A program made the translations under genes and the position numbers. This document shows, piece after piece, positions 17,115-26,700 of a stretch of 64,000 bases of DNA. The notes below the pieces were generated by a model. The model had not been told where the DNA came from and ran no database searches. It saw nothing but the letters and a program-made list of their open reading frames with translations. Source of the DNA: Streptomyces sp. CB09001 (GTDB lineage Bacteria; Actinomycetota; Actinomycetes; Streptomycetales; Streptomycetaceae). Location of the stretch: positions 2,976,001 to 3,040,000 of the forward strand of contig NZ_CP026730.1 of NCBI RefSeq assembly GCF_003369795.1. Direction: 5' to 3'. Each line of letters opens with the position of its first letter. Positions within the stretch are counted from its first letter, which is position 1.

Positions 17115-17525
17115 TCAGCCCAGGCCGGCGAGCAGTTCCTCGCACGCCTGCTCGCAGCTCCGGCACGCCTCGGCGCAGACCCGGCAGTGCTCGTGCATGT
17201 CGGCGTGCCGGGCGCACTCGTCGCCGCACGCCGCGCAGACGGTCGCGCAGGCCTGGAGCACGGCCCGGGTGACGTTGGCGTCGTAGCCCGTGTGCCGGGA
17301 CAGGACCGCGGCCGTGGTGGTGCAGACGTCGGCGCAGTCCATGTCGGTGCGGATGCACTTGGTCAGATCGGCGACGGTGGGCTCCGACAGACAGGCGTCG
17401 GCGCACGCGGTGCACGCCTGGGCGCACCTGAGGCACTCCTCGATGCACCTGGCCATGGCCTCCCGGTCCACGCCGCCGAGGTCGGCCGGGTAGGTACGGA
17501 GCAGGTCGTTGACGGTGGTGGGCAT
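17115..17525 (-). CDS. Four-helix-bundle copper storage protein (Csp3/DUF326-like)
   Basis: A 136-residue cytosolic protein rich in Cys placed on helix faces: ARCIEECLRCAQACTACADACL, CIRTDMDCADVC, QACATVCAACGDECARH and HCRVCAEACRSCEQACEELL. The spacing (CxxxC on helices) is that of Csp3, which stores many Cu(I) ions inside a four-helix bundle. The ATG at 17525 starts MPTTVNDLL; upstream residues in the frame are not needed. A perfect CsoR-type palindrome lies 100 bases upstream. It is convergent with the DUF4396 gene and probably shares copper-responsive control. Confidence 0.9.
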   Translation of the reverse strand: MPTTVNDLLRTYPADLGGVDREAMARCIEECLRCAQACTACADACLSEPTVADLTKCIRTDMDCADVCTTTAAVLSRHTGYDANVTRAVLQACATVCAACGDECARHADMHEHCRVCAEACRSCEQACEELLAGLG

Positions 17526-17616
17526 GGTGGCCGCTTCCCTTCCGTTCACGCGTACGTGTGGGTGCCTGCCGGGTTTCACCGTGCGGCGCACCGCAAACCG
17601 AGCACCGCCGCCCCCC

Positions 17617-17988
17617 TCAGCCCCGTACCCCTGAGGGGTACTTCTGCCCCCGGGTGCGGGCCAGTGCGCGGCCTCCGAGGACGGCGGCGACGAGGCCCAC
17701 GAGCAGGGCCACGTAGGCGCCGCCGAGGCCGTTGCCCGTGCCGAGGCCCCCGTCCGCGGTGACCGCCACCAGGCCGCCGAGGGCCAGGGAGAACAGCCCG
17801 GCGGTCAGCGCCGTCACCGCTCCCAGCCGGCCGGTGCCGGTGCCGAGGCGGCCGGTGGGGCGGGCCAGCGCCAGCCATCCGGCGGCCACGCCGCACAGGG
17901 CGAGTACCGCTGCCGTCGAGGCCCCCAGCCGGCCGGCGCTCATGTCGTAGGCGTCGGCGGCGAGTGTCCAGGCCGCGGGTGTGAGCAT
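17617..17988 (-). CDS. DUF6223-like small membrane protein
   Basis: A 123-residue protein with four hydrophobic helices (LGASTAAVLALCGVAAGWLAL, then LGAVTALTAGLFSLALG, then AYVALLVGLVAAVLGG) and Gly-rich loops. It resembles short Streptomyces membrane proteins grouped as DUF6223. The ATG at 17988 has GGAG upstream. It is in the same direction as the copper-storage gene, and its 3' end contains that gene's operator. Function unknown. Confidence 0.7.
   Translation of the reverse strand: MLTPAAWTLAADAYDMSAGRLGASTAAVLALCGVAAGWLALARPTGRLGTGTGRLGAVTALTAGLFSLALGGLVAVTADGGLGTGNGLGGAYVALLVGLVAAVLGGRALARTRGQKYPSGVRG
17625..17641. promoter_or_regulatory. CsoR-type copper operator upstream of the copper-storage gene
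   Basis: GTACCCCTGAGGGGTAC is a perfect palindrome with 8-base arms around one central base. It matches the CsoR operator type and the second copy at 16533-16549. It overlaps the last codons of the DUF6223 gene. Confidence 0.75.
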
Positions 17989-18252
17989 GTCCGTCTCCCT
18001 CTCTCCCGTTTCGCGTCTTCTCGTGCGCCGCGCTCCCGATGCGGTGTGCGCGTCACGCCCGCACTGCAAGTGAGGGTGCCTGCCGGGACCGTCGCGGGTC
18101 GTCCCGCCGCGGCAGGCACTTCGCGCTGCCGCCGACGGCGTACGGGCCTGCCGCGGACGCGGCAGAGAGCCGCCCGCCTACCGCGGTCGCGGTAGTGGCG
18201 GCTCGTGCGCGCGCGGGACTCGCCTCGCACGGCGGGTGGCTAGGGTGCGCGC

Positions 18253-19518
18253 ATGGGCAAACGACGGTTCGGTGTCCCGGTCCCGGTCCCGGTCCCGGTC
18301 CGGGCGCGGGCGCGGGTGCCGGTCCCCGTGCGGGTGCCGGTCCCCGTGCGGGTGCCGGTCCCCGTGCGGGTGCGGGTGCCGGTCCCGGTGCCGGTCGTCG
18401 ACTGGACGATCGCCGTCGGCGTGGCGGTGGCACTGCTGCTCGCCGGCCGGTCCGGCGGGGACTTCGGCACCGGACCCGGTCCGCTGCTGGGCCACGCGCT
18501 GCTCGCCGCCGGCGGCCTGGTGCTGGCCGCCCGTCGCCGGGCTCCCCGGCTCGTACTGGCGGTGACCGCTCTGTGCGCCGTGGGTTACCAGGCGGCTGGG
18601 TTCGACGTGCCGGTCGTCGCGTTCCTGTTCGCGGTGTACGCGGCCGTGCGGGCCGGGCACCGCGCCGTCACGGTGATCGCCTCCGTGGCCATGGTGGCCG
18701 CCCTGCCGCTCGCCGCCCTGGTCTCGCTGCACGACCTGGGGGAGGCGTACGCGCGGGCCCGTGGCGCCCTGGAGATCGCGTGGCTGATCGCCGCGGCCGC
18801 CGCCGGAGAGGCGCTGCGGCAGGCCGAGCGGCGTGCGGAAGAGGCGGAACGCACCCGGGAGGAGACCGCGCGGCGCCGTGCCGACGAGGAACGGCTGCAC
18901 ATCGCCCGGGAGTTGCACGACTCCCTCACCCATCAGATCTCGATCGTCAAGGTGCAGTCCGAGGTCGCCGTCCACGTCGCCCGCCGGCGGGGCGAACCCG
19001 TGCCGGAGGCGCTCCTGGCGATCCAGGCGGCCGGCCGGGAGGCGACCCGGGAGCTGCGCGCCACCCTGCGGGCCCTGCGCGACGAGGACACCACCCCGCC
19101 GCGCGGACTCGACCACATACCGGAGCTGGTGGCGCGGGCCGGCCGCACCGGGCTGGCGGCGGAGCTGGTGGTCGACGGGCCGGCCGGCGCAGAGCGGCCC
19201 GACGTGCCGGCCGCGGTGGGCCGGACCGCCTACCGGATCGTGCAGGAGTCGCTGACCAACGTCGCCCGGCACGCCCGCGCCGGCACCGCGTCGGTCCGCA
19301 TCGACTACCGCCCCGGCGTCCTCGCGATCCGGGTCGACGACGACGGCACGGCCACCCCGGACACCGTCGCGGTCCCCGGCATGGGGCTGCTCGGGATGCG
19401 GGAACGCGTCGACGCCCTCGGCGGCCGGCTGCGCGCCGAACCGCGCCGCGGACGCGGCTTCACCGTCCAGGCCGAACTCCCTCTGGAGCACATGGAGCAC
19501 ATGGAGCACACCCCTTGA
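18253..19518 (+). CDS. NarL-type sensor histidine kinase with repeat-rich N-terminus
   Basis: A 421-residue kinase. Residues 8-48 are an unusual Val-Pro/Arg-Val-Pro repeat, followed by about five membrane helices (50-180). The HisKA_3 dimerisation motif with the phospho-acceptor is LHIARELHDSLTHQISIV. The HATPase domain has RTAYRIVQESLTNVARHA and GMGLLGMRERVDALGG. It autophosphorylates and passes phosphate to the response regulator whose TTG start overlaps its stop. The signal is unknown. The C-terminus ends in an EHMEHMEH repeat. Downstream cobalamin genes are close but separately initiated. Confidence 0.92.
   Translation: MGKRRFGVPVPVPVPVRARARVPVPVRVPVPVRVPVPVRVRVPVPVPVVDWTIAVGVAVALLLAGRSGGDFGTGPGPLLGHALLAAGGLVLAARRRAPRLVLAVTALCAVGYQAAGFDVPVVAFLFAVYAAVRAGHRAVTVIASVAMVAALPLAALVSLHDLGEAYARARGALEIAWLIAAAAAGEALRQAERRAEEAERTREETARRRADEERLHIARELHDSLTHQISIVKVQSEVAVHVARRRGEPVPEALLAIQAAGREATRELRATLRALRDEDTTPPRGLDHIPELVARAGRTGLAAELVVDGPAGAERPDVPAAVGRTAYRIVQESLTNVARHARAGTASVRIDYRPGVLAIRVDDDGTATPDTVAVPGMGLLGMRERVDALGGRLRAEPRRGRGFTVQAELPLEHMEHMEHTP
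18273..18396 (+). repeat. In-frame tandem repeats in the kinase N-terminus
   Basis: A GGTCCC hexamer is repeated about five times around 18277-18300. Three perfect 18-base units follow at 18314-18331, 18332-18349 and 18350-18367. Unit lengths are multiples of three, so copy changes would lengthen or shorten a Val-Pro-rich segment before TM1 without breaking the frame. Confidence 0.85.
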
Positions 19519-20177
19519 TCCGTGTCCTGCTCGTCGACGACCAGCCGCTCGTGCGCAGCGGCTTCCGCGCCCTGCTCGACCTCGAGGACGACATCGAGGT
19601 GGTGGCCGAGGCGGGCGACGGCAGGGAGGGCCTGGCCCTTGCCGGGGAACTGCGGCCCGACATCGCGCTCGTCGACGTGCAGATGCCGGTCCTGGACGGC
19701 ATCGAGACCACCCGGCGCATCGCTGCCGACCCGGCGCTGGCGGGCGTGCACGTCGTCGTCCTGACCAACTACGGCATGGACGAGTACGTCTTCGAGGCGC
19801 TGCGCGCGGGCGCCGCCGGATTCCTCGTCAAGGACATCCTCCCGGACGACCTCGTGCACGCCGTGCGGGTCGCGGCCCGCGGCGAGGCGCTGCTGGCTCC
19901 GTCGATCACCCGCAGGCTGATCGACCACTACGTCAGCCGTCCGCTCCACCACGACGCCGGTACCCGGCTGGCGGAGCTGACCGGACGCGAACGCGAGGCC
20001 GTCGCACTGGTCGCGCAGGGGCTGTCCAACGACGAGATCGCGGCCCGCCTGGTGATCAGCCCGCTGACCGCGAAGACCCACGTCAACCGTGCCATGGCCA
20101 AGCTGCACGTCCGCGACCGGGCGCAACTCGTCGTCCTCGCCTACGAGTCGGGCCTGGTCGCTCCCCGCCCCCGTTGA
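19515..20177 (+). CDS. LuxR/NarL family response regulator
   Basis: A 220-residue regulator. The receiver domain has [16 protein letters not shown] with acidic residues, [13 protein letters not shown] with the phospho-acceptor Asp, VVLTNYG and FLVKD with the conserved Lys. The LuxR-type HTH is [18 protein letters not shown] then [20 protein letters not shown]. It begins at a TTG that overlaps the kinase TGA, so the pair is translationally coupled. Targets are unknown. Confidence 0.92.
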   Translation: MIRVLLVDDQPLVRSGFRALLDLEDDIEVVAEAGDGREGLALAGELRPDIALVDVQMPVLDGIETTRRIAADPALAGVHVVVLTNYGMDEYVFEALRAGAAGFLVKDILPDDLVHAVRVAARGEALLAPSITRRLIDHYVSRPLHHDAGTRLAELTGREREAVALVAQGLSNDEIAARLVISPLTAKTHVNRAMAKLHVRDRAQLVVLAYESGLVAPRPR

Positions 20178-20256
20178 CTCTCCCGGCGCCCGTTCGGGTG
20201 GTCGGTATGCTCCCCGCCGTGGCCGTCCGCCGACCGAGAGCAGCGAGAAGAGCACC

Positions 20257-20919
20257 GTGACCCCGTACGACGCCAAGAACGAGTACGAGTACGAGTACGA
20301 GTACGAGAAGGACGGTGCGGCCATCTACCGCCAGTCCTTCGCCACCATCCGCGCGGAGGCCGACCTGTCCGGGCTGCCCGCCGACGTCGGCCGGGTCGCG
20401 GTCCGGATGATCCACGCCTGCGGCATGGTCGACCTGGTCCGCGACCTGTCCTGGTCCCCCGGCGTCGTCTCCCGCGCCCGCGAGGCCCTGCTGACCGGTG
20501 CTCCCGTGCTGTGCGACGTACGGATGGTGGCGAGCGGTGTGACCCGCGCCCGGCTGCCCGCGGACAACGACGTCGTGTGCACCCTGTCCGACCCCGCCGT
20601 CCCCGGGCTGGCGGCCCGGCTCGGCACCACGCGCAGCGCCGCCGCGCTGGAGCTGTGGCGGGACCGGCTGGAGGGCGCCGTGGTCGCCGTCGGCAACGCG
20701 CCCACCGCGCTCTTCCGGCTCCTGGAGATGATCGACGAGGGGGCTCCGCGCCCGGCCGCGGTCATCGGCGTACCCGTCGGCTTCGTCGGTGCCGCCGAGT
20801 CCAAGGAGGCGCTGGCCGCCCACCCGTCCGGGGTGGAGCACCTCGTCGTACGGGGGCGCCGCGGGGGCAGTGCGCTCGCCGCCGCCGCGATCAACGCGAT
20901 CGCCCGCGAGGAGGAGTGA
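20257..20919 (+). CDS. cobH: Precorrin-8X methylmutase
   Basis: A 220-residue enzyme of cobalamin synthesis that moves a methyl group in precorrin-8X to give hydrogenobyrinate (cytoplasm). The motif set is present: [15 protein letters not shown] with the catalytic His, [30 protein letters not shown], and [21 protein letters not shown] 20257 has AGCGAGAAGAG upstream. The N-terminus carries an odd [10 protein letters not shown] tract from a GAGTAC hexamer repeat. It is convergent with cobK, another corrin-ring gene. Confidence 0.92.
   Translation: MTPYDAKNEYEYEYEYEKDGAAIYRQSFATIRAEADLSGLPADVGRVAVRMIHACGMVDLVRDLSWSPGVVSRAREALLTGAPVLCDVRMVASGVTRARLPADNDVVCTLSDPAVPGLAARLGTTRSAAALELWRDRLEGAVVAVGNAPTALFRLLEMIDEGAPRPAAVIGVPVGFVGAAESKEALAAHPSGVEHLVVRGRRGGSALAAAAINAIAREEE
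20281..20304 (+). repeat. GAGTAC hexamer repeat inside cobH
   Basis: Four perfect GAGTAC copies followed by a partial one encode alternating Glu-Tyr at residues 9-17 of CobH. This lies ahead of the conserved fold and could vary in length without a frameshift. Confidence 0.9.
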
Positions 20920-20953
20920 GGCGGGCGACCGGGCAGCGGCCGGTCGGGACTGG

Positions 20954-21742
20954 CTAGGCCCTGTCCTGGGGCCGGCGTCCCGCCCGCGCCCGCGCCTGCG
21001 CCTGCGCCTGCCGGACCCACTGTGCCGCCTGTCCGGGTCCGGCCACGACCGGCACTCCCTCGGGCAGCGGGGGCCTGCGGACCACGAGCACGGGCAGCCC
21101 CGCCTCACGGGCCGCCGTCAGCTTCGGGGCGGTGGCCGCTCCCCCGCTGTCCTTGGTGACCAGGACGTCGATCCGGTGCCGGCGCAGCAGCTCGCGCTCC
21201 CCGTCGAGGGTGAAGGGGCCGCGGTCCAGCAGTACCTCCGTGCGGGGCGGGCAGGGCGCCTCGGGCGCGTCGACGGACCGTACGAGGAACCACGGGTCGG
21301 TCAGAGCGGCGAAGGCCGCCAGGCCCGTCCGGCCGGTGGTCAGGAAGACCCGCCGGCCGAGCGCGGGCAGCAGCGCGGCGGCCTCCGCCAGGGAACCGGC
21401 CTCGTGCCAGTCGTCCCCTTCGACCCGCCGCCAGCCGGGGCGGCGCAGCGCGAGCAGGGGGACCCGGGTGGTGGCGGCGGCGTGTGCCGCGTTGCGGGTG
21501 ATGGTGCCGGCGAAGGGATGCGTGGCGTCGACGAGCAGGTCGACGGCGTGCTCGCGGAGCCAGCCGGTGAGTCCTTCGGCGCCGCCGAAGCCGCCGACGC
21601 GCACCTGGCCGGGGGGTGTTCCGGGCGCGGAGACCCGTCCCGCCAGGGAGGTCGTCACGCGTAGCCCCGCCGGCTGTCCGGCCGCCAGCAGTTCGGCGAG
21701 GCGGCGGGCCTCCGTGGTGCCGCCGAGGATGAGCACGTGCAC
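20954..21742 (-). CDS. cobK: Precorrin-6A reductase
   Basis: A 262-residue NADPH-dependent reductase of cobalamin synthesis. VLILGGTTEARRLAELL is the N-terminal nucleotide site; LLVDATHPFAGTITRNA is the family hallmark; VFLTTGRTGLAAFA and DVLVTKDSGGAAT are the second lobe. The GTG at 21742 begins VHVLILGG. It is convergent with cobH. The C-terminus has an Arg/Ala/Gln repeat (QAQAQARARAG). Confidence 0.92.
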   Translation of the reverse strand: MHVLILGGTTEARRLAELLAAGQPAGLRVTTSLAGRVSAPGTPPGQVRVGGFGGAEGLTGWLREHAVDLLVDATHPFAGTITRNAAHAAATTRVPLLALRRPGWRRVEGDDWHEAGSLAEAAALLPALGRRVFLTTGRTGLAAFAALTDPWFLVRSVDAPEAPCPPRTEVLLDRGPFTLDGERELLRRHRIDVLVTKDSGGAATAPKLTAAREAGLPVLVVRRPPLPEGVPVVAGPGQAAQWVRQAQAQARARAGRRPQDRA

Positions 21743-22011
21743 GGCAGTCCGTCTCCCTTCCCCGGGGTCTCGCGGTTTCTCCGGGGTTCTCGCGGCTGCG
21801 TCGCCCCAAGCACACCCGTCGGCCGAGTTGCCACGCGGAGCCGATGCGAGAAGGTGCGGTGGAAGACCGGGCCGCGAAGGGAGCGTGCGGCGCCTCCGCG
21901 CCGGATGCGAACGCGTCGGTGGCGACCTGCGCGGTCACCGTCGGCCTCTGGTCCTGGCCAGAGCTCCGCTCTCAAGGTATCAGGGCAGGGGTGAAGGGCA
22001 TCCTTGGTCGC

Positions 22012-22150
22012 AAGGTGTCCGCCCCACAGGTACCGGCGGACGTGGCTGTAGTGAGCGCGCTCCGTCAACACTTGGCGACGAAGACCAAGTGAACGTGCAG
22101 GTTATAGACAATATGGCGACCGGTTCTGACATCCGGATTGGGGTTCCAGC
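22012..22150 (-). pseudogene. Decayed tnpA (IS200/IS605 Y1 transposase) remnant
   Basis: Read on the minus strand, NPDVRTGRHIVYNLHVHLVF (from about 22145) matches the start of IS200-type TnpA. It stops at a TGA at 22065-22067. A second frame then gives HYSHVRRYLWGGHL, which resembles the TnpA C-terminal region. The middle of the enzyme, including the catalytic Tyr and HUH region, is gone, so mobility in cis is lost. It is divergent from the intact tnpB. Confidence 0.6.
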
Positions 22151-22183
22151 GGAGCGACCCAAACCGATGCTAGTTTCTCGATC

Positions 22184-23464
22184 GTGAGCCAAGGCACCCT
22201 GGAGAAGCGACAGTTCGGGCACCGCTCCCGGCTCGCACTGTCGCCCGCCGAGGTGTCGAAGAACGATGCTCAGGCGCACGCCGCCCGCACGATGTGGAAC
22301 CTGCTGCACGCATGGTGGCAGATGATGCCGAAGGAGAAGCGGACACTCGCACACGCCGACGCCGCAATCCGGCAGGCCCGTCAGGACATCGACTTCCTGG
22401 CGGTTCTCCCCGCCCAGGCCGCGCAAACGGTCCTCAAAACCTACTTCCGTGCGTGGAAGAATTGCTGGGAGGGGCGGGCGAACGCCCCGAAATTCAAGGG
22501 CCGGTTCCGGTCGGTGATGTCCGTGGACATCCCGCAGGGCCGGGACCTGAACATCGTCCGCGTGCACCGCCGCTGGGGCATGGCCAACATTCCCAGGGTG
22601 GGCCGGGTCCGCTTCCGCTGGACCAAGGACCTGCCCGTCGGCAAGCACGCCGGACCAGAGAACCGGATCACCGGGGCCCGGCTGGTCAAAGACGCCCTCG
22701 GATGGCACATCGCCTTCCGCGTCCAGACTCTTGGGACCAAGCCCGAGCCCCACAGCGGCCCCGAAGTCGGCATCGACGTCGGAATCAACGTGCCCATCGC
22801 CCTCTCCGACGGCGAAACCTACGAGCACGGCGAGTGGCTGACCGCCAAAGAACAGGCACGGCTCCTGCACCTCGAGCAGCGCGCCGCCCAGCGTAAACGG
22901 CACCGGAAGCCCGGCGAGCGCACCAGCCGCCGACTTCACCGTACCTATGACCAGATCGCAGAACTGCGCGCGAAAGCCAAGCGCCGGGCCTTTGACTGGC
23001 AGCATCGGACGACCACCGCCATCGCCCGCACCTACGGCACCGTCGTCGTCGAAGCACTCACCCTCACGAGCATGGTCAAGTCGGCCAGGGGAACGATCAA
23101 GGAGCCAGGGAAGCATGTAGCCCAGAAAGCTGGGTTGAACCGCTCCATCAGCGGGGAGGCATGGGGCCGGACGGTCAGCATGCTGACGTACAAGACCGCC
23201 CTGCTCGGCGGCACCCTGCACCAGGTCCCCGCCCCCGGCACCTCCCGACGCTGCTCGGCGTGCGGTATCACCACTCCCGGCAGCCGGGAGTCCCAGGCCG
23301 TGTTCGTGTGCAAGAACCCGGACTGCGGCTGGACGGGCAACGCCGACCACAACGCAGCCCGCAATGTCCTGCACCTGTACCGGACGGGCCTCGCGCGCGT
23401 CCCGGCTGCCGGGAGGGCAGTCGTCAGGCGCGCCAAGCGCGTCAAGCCCGCTGCCGCAAGGTAG
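22184..23464 (+). CDS. tnpB: TnpB, RNA-guided nuclease of an IS605-type element
   Basis: A 426-residue TnpB. The RuvC-like active site is complete: VGIDVGINVPIAL (first Asp), VVVEALTLTSM (Glu) and GNADHNAARN (last Asp). The zinc finger has CSACG and CKNPDCGW. TnpB proteins cut DNA guided by an RNA from the element's right end and help the element survive after excision. GTG 22184 follows a short gap from the tnpA remnant. All visible catalytic residues are intact although its transposase is broken. Confidence 0.92.
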   Translation: MSQGTLEKRQFGHRSRLALSPAEVSKNDAQAHAARTMWNLLHAWWQMMPKEKRTLAHADAAIRQARQDIDFLAVLPAQAAQTVLKTYFRAWKNCWEGRANAPKFKGRFRSVMSVDIPQGRDLNIVRVHRRWGMANIPRVGRVRFRWTKDLPVGKHAGPENRITGARLVKDALGWHIAFRVQTLGTKPEPHSGPEVGIDVGINVPIALSDGETYEHGEWLTAKEQARLLHLEQRAAQRKRHRKPGERTSRRLHRTYDQIAELRAKAKRRAFDWQHRTTTAIARTYGTVVVEALTLTSMVKSARGTIKEPGKHVAQKAGLNRSISGEAWGRTVSMLTYKTALLGGTLHQVPAPGTSRRCSACGITTPGSRESQAVFVCKNPDCGWTGNADHNAARNVLHLYRTGLARVPAAGRAVVRRAKRVKPAAAR

Positions 23465-23503
23465 GCAGGAATCTCCCGGCTTCGACCGGGAGAGCACTCC
23501 AAA
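23400..23503 (+). ncRNA. Probable omegaRNA scaffold and right end of the IS605-type element
   Basis: TnpB guide RNAs overlap the tnpB 3' end and finish at the element end. Just past the stop there is a hairpin (CTCCCGG 23473-23479 with CCGGGAG 23486-23492) inside GGAATCTCCCGGCTTCGACC, close to the usual IS605 right-end pattern. The 5' limit is a guess. The guide would be the bases immediately after about 23503. Confidence 0.45.
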
Positions 23504-23559
23504 ACCCCGTCTCCCAGCACTGCACCAAGGTCCGCGCGGGACATCCCGAGCGACGGCCA

Positions 23560-23721
23560 GTGGTGAGCACGGCACGTCGGCTCGTCGACCGGCTGAGCAC
23601 GCGCTGGGGCGTCCGGCACAGCCGCCACGACGAGACCATCTGGGCGGAACAGCGACTCGACGGAGCGCCCCCGAGGGCTCGGCGGACACGACCGACGCGG
23701 CGGACCTGGCGGGCCCGATGA
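23560..23721 (+). pseudogene. C-terminal fragment of a HATPase anti-sigma-like protein
   Basis: VVSTARRLVDRLSTRWGVRH and DETIWAEQRL match the C-terminal end of Streptomyces ATP-binding (anti-sigma/SpoIIAB-like) proteins. The upstream part is absent; the IS element ends about 55 bases before it. The tail runs on in two frames to stops at 23721 and 23756. It is probably a gene truncated by the insertion. Confidence 0.5.
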
Positions 23722-23774
23722 ACGCCTACGACCCGCCGGACACCCGGGATCCGTGAATGGCACCTCCCGGTGCC

Positions 23775-26700
23775 TCACCGCTCCGTTCCGCCGGCGGCGC
23801 GCCGCCGGTGCGGATCGGCCAGGAGGTGGCGGGGGTCGGTGGCGCGGGTGATGGCGGACTCGACGGCGGCGACGCGGTCCGCGAGCAGGCCCAGGGCGGC
23901 GACGGCACGGGTGAGCGGGTCGTCCTCCGGGCCGCCGAGGGTGCGGGCGCGGACGTGGGCGGTGCGCACCTCGGCCCAGCGGTCGGCCTCCTCGGGGGTG
24001 AGCGTGCCGCGCAGTTCGGCGAGCTTGAGGAGGTTGGCCTCGGCTCCGTGGGTGAGGGTCTGTGCCTCGGCCGTGTAGTGGTCGTCGAGGACGGCGGCGC
24101 GTTCGGCGTCGTTCATGACGGGGCGGATGCGCTGGGCGATCTTGTTCATGTTGCGGTAGGAGCCCTGGAGCCGGAAGGCGGGTTCCGTACGGGTCTCGTC
24201 CGACCGGGCCGCGGAGGCGATGTAGGCGGCGTTGACGGCCAGCACCGTCTCGCGGGCGGCCACGAGGTGGCGCAGGACGGACAGGATCCGCTCCAGTTCG
24301 GCCGGCGGTTGGGCGTGGGCGAGGCGGTCGGCGCGTGCGGTGGGGTCGCCGGTGGCGAGGCGGACGAGCAGCTCCAGGTCGGCGCGGTCGCGGCCGGCCA
24401 GCGGGGCCAGGACCGGGTTGGCGGTGAGCGCGTTCTCCAGGAAGCTGAGCGCGAAGGCCTCCTCCTTGCCGGTGAGGACGTCGCCGAGGTTCCAGACGTC
24501 GGCGCGGTTGGCGAGCATGTCGGGGACCTGGAAGCGGGCACCGGACTCGGTGTAGGGGTTGCCCGCCATGCAGACGGCGAAGCGCTTGCCGCGCAGGTCG
24601 TAGGTGCGGGGCGCGCCGTCCCACACGCCGTCCACCCGGCGGGTGGCGTCGCACAGCGGGATGAACTTCTGGAGGAGCTCCGGGGAGGTGTGCTGGATGT
24701 CGTCCAGGTAGAGCAGCGTGTTGTTCGCGGACGCCAGCGCGAAGTTGATCTTCTCGACCTCCTGGCGTGCGGTGGCGTTCGGCGCGTCGGCCGGGTCGAG
24801 CGAGGTGACGCCGTGACCGAGCGCGGGGCCGCCGACCTTCACCAGCATCAGCCCGAGGCGCTCGGCGACGTACTCGACCAGGGTCGTCTTGCCGTACCCG
24901 GGCGGGGAGAGCAGCAGCAGGAGGCCACCCGTGTCGGTGCGCTTGCCGTCGCCGGTGGCGCCGAGCTGTTTGGCCAGGCTGTCGCCGACGAGCGGCAGGT
25001 AGACCTCGTCCACGAGCCGGTTGCGGACGAAGGCGGACATGACGCGCGGCCGGTGGTCGTCCAGACGCAGGCGGGCCCGCTCGGCGCCCACGAGGGCGGT
25101 ACGGCGCCGCTGGTAGGCGCGGAACGCGGGGACGTCCTCGGCCGCGAAGCGGGCGGTACGGGCGAGGAACTCGTCGAGGCGCAGCGCCAGCCTGCCTCCG
25201 GTGATGCGCGGGTGGGCACCCAGCAGGCCCTCCGCGGTGGCCGTCGGCGGGGCGTCGCCGTCATAGCGGGGCAGGTCCGGGCACAGCTCGGCGGCGACCG
25301 CCTCGGCCAGGTCGCCGGGGGCGAGGCCGGCGCCGGTGGCGGCGGCGTACGACGAGATCCATGCCTCGGCGAGCTGCCCGCGGGCGGCCAGGTCGTCCAC
25401 CGCGGCCAGATCCTCGTCGTAGGCCGGGCCGCCCACGGTGCGGCGGAACTTCTCCAGGAGCGTGCGCGTACCGGCACCGAGAACGAAGCCGTCGGGGGCG
25501 GTGGTCAGTTCGTGGAAGAGGTACGCGGCGGCGGCTCGGGCGGTGTCCTCGCCGGTCACCGAGCCCGTCCGCGCCCACGCGCCGACGGCCTCCGCCAGTT
25601 CCTCCTCCAGGGCGGCGATCGCGGCCGAGAGGCCGAAGGTGTCGCGGGCGCGGGCCAGGGAACGGGCGCGCCGGGTCCAGGCCTCGCGCGCTCGCGGCGT
25701 GGTGCCGTGGACCCAGAAGAGCTGGGCGGCGGCGCGCGCGGCGGGCTCGTGGACGAGGGTCCCGGCCCGCTCGTACAGCGGCAGCAGCGCCGTCAGGACG
25801 ACCGTCGCGTCGTGGTCGTGGACGCCCCGCTCGTAGCCCTCGTCGTACGCCTCCTGCGCGGCCTCGCGGACGAGGGCGGGCAGGTCGTCGGCGCCGGCCA
25901 GGGCGCTCGCGCCGTGCTGCCGCAGCAGGCGGGCGGCGAGGTGTTCGGCGCGGTAGACGCCGGGGGACTCCGAGGGCAGGGTGCGGTCCCAGTGGGCGCG
26001 GGTGGCCGCGAAGTCCGGGTCGGTGACCGGCGAGCGGTAGTCCGTGCCGGTGAGGGCGAAGGCGAGGCCGTCGCCGTCCGGGACGAGGGTGAGGTCGAGG
26101 GGCTGGGTGTTGACGGCGAAGAGGTGGGCGCCCAGGCGCAAGGTGCGGCCGTCGTCGGCGTACAGGTCGGTGCGGTCGCGCAGGGCGCGGGTGGCCTCCT
26201 GGCGGGCCGATTTGAGGCGCCCGTCCAGTTCCTCCGCGCGGACGCTGTCGCCGAGGGCGCGCAGTTCCTCGGCGGTGCGGCGGACCTTGGCCGGCATGGG
26301 GTCGGAGGCGAAGTAGGTGCTGACCGCGTCGGCGTCGGCGAGGGTGGCGCACCGTCGGGTGACGGTCTCCATGATCCGGGCGGCGGAGGCGGCGAGTTGC
26401 TCGGCGCGGCGGGCGCGGGTGTCGGCGAGGGCCTGCTTGCGGGCGGCGAGCGCGTCGTAGATCTCGGTGCGCTTGTCGGCGAGTTCGGTGAGGAAGCCGT
26501 CGAACTCCGCGAAGCGGGACTCCAGGTCCTCCAGGCGGGCCAGCAGACGGGCGAGCTGGTCGTCGCAGCGCTCGGGGGTGTCGGCGGCGGCGAGCGCGGC
26601 GGTGACGGCCTGGCCGAGCAGGGCCGTCTCGGCGGTGAACTCGGCGCGGCCCTCCCGGTCGAGGAGGGCGCGGCGGCGGGCGTCGAGGGTGGCGCGGGCG

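Noticed and set aside
18273-18396. Short regular repeats as a CRISPR array
   Set aside because: There are no unique spacers; the repeats are adjoining, in frame and coding.
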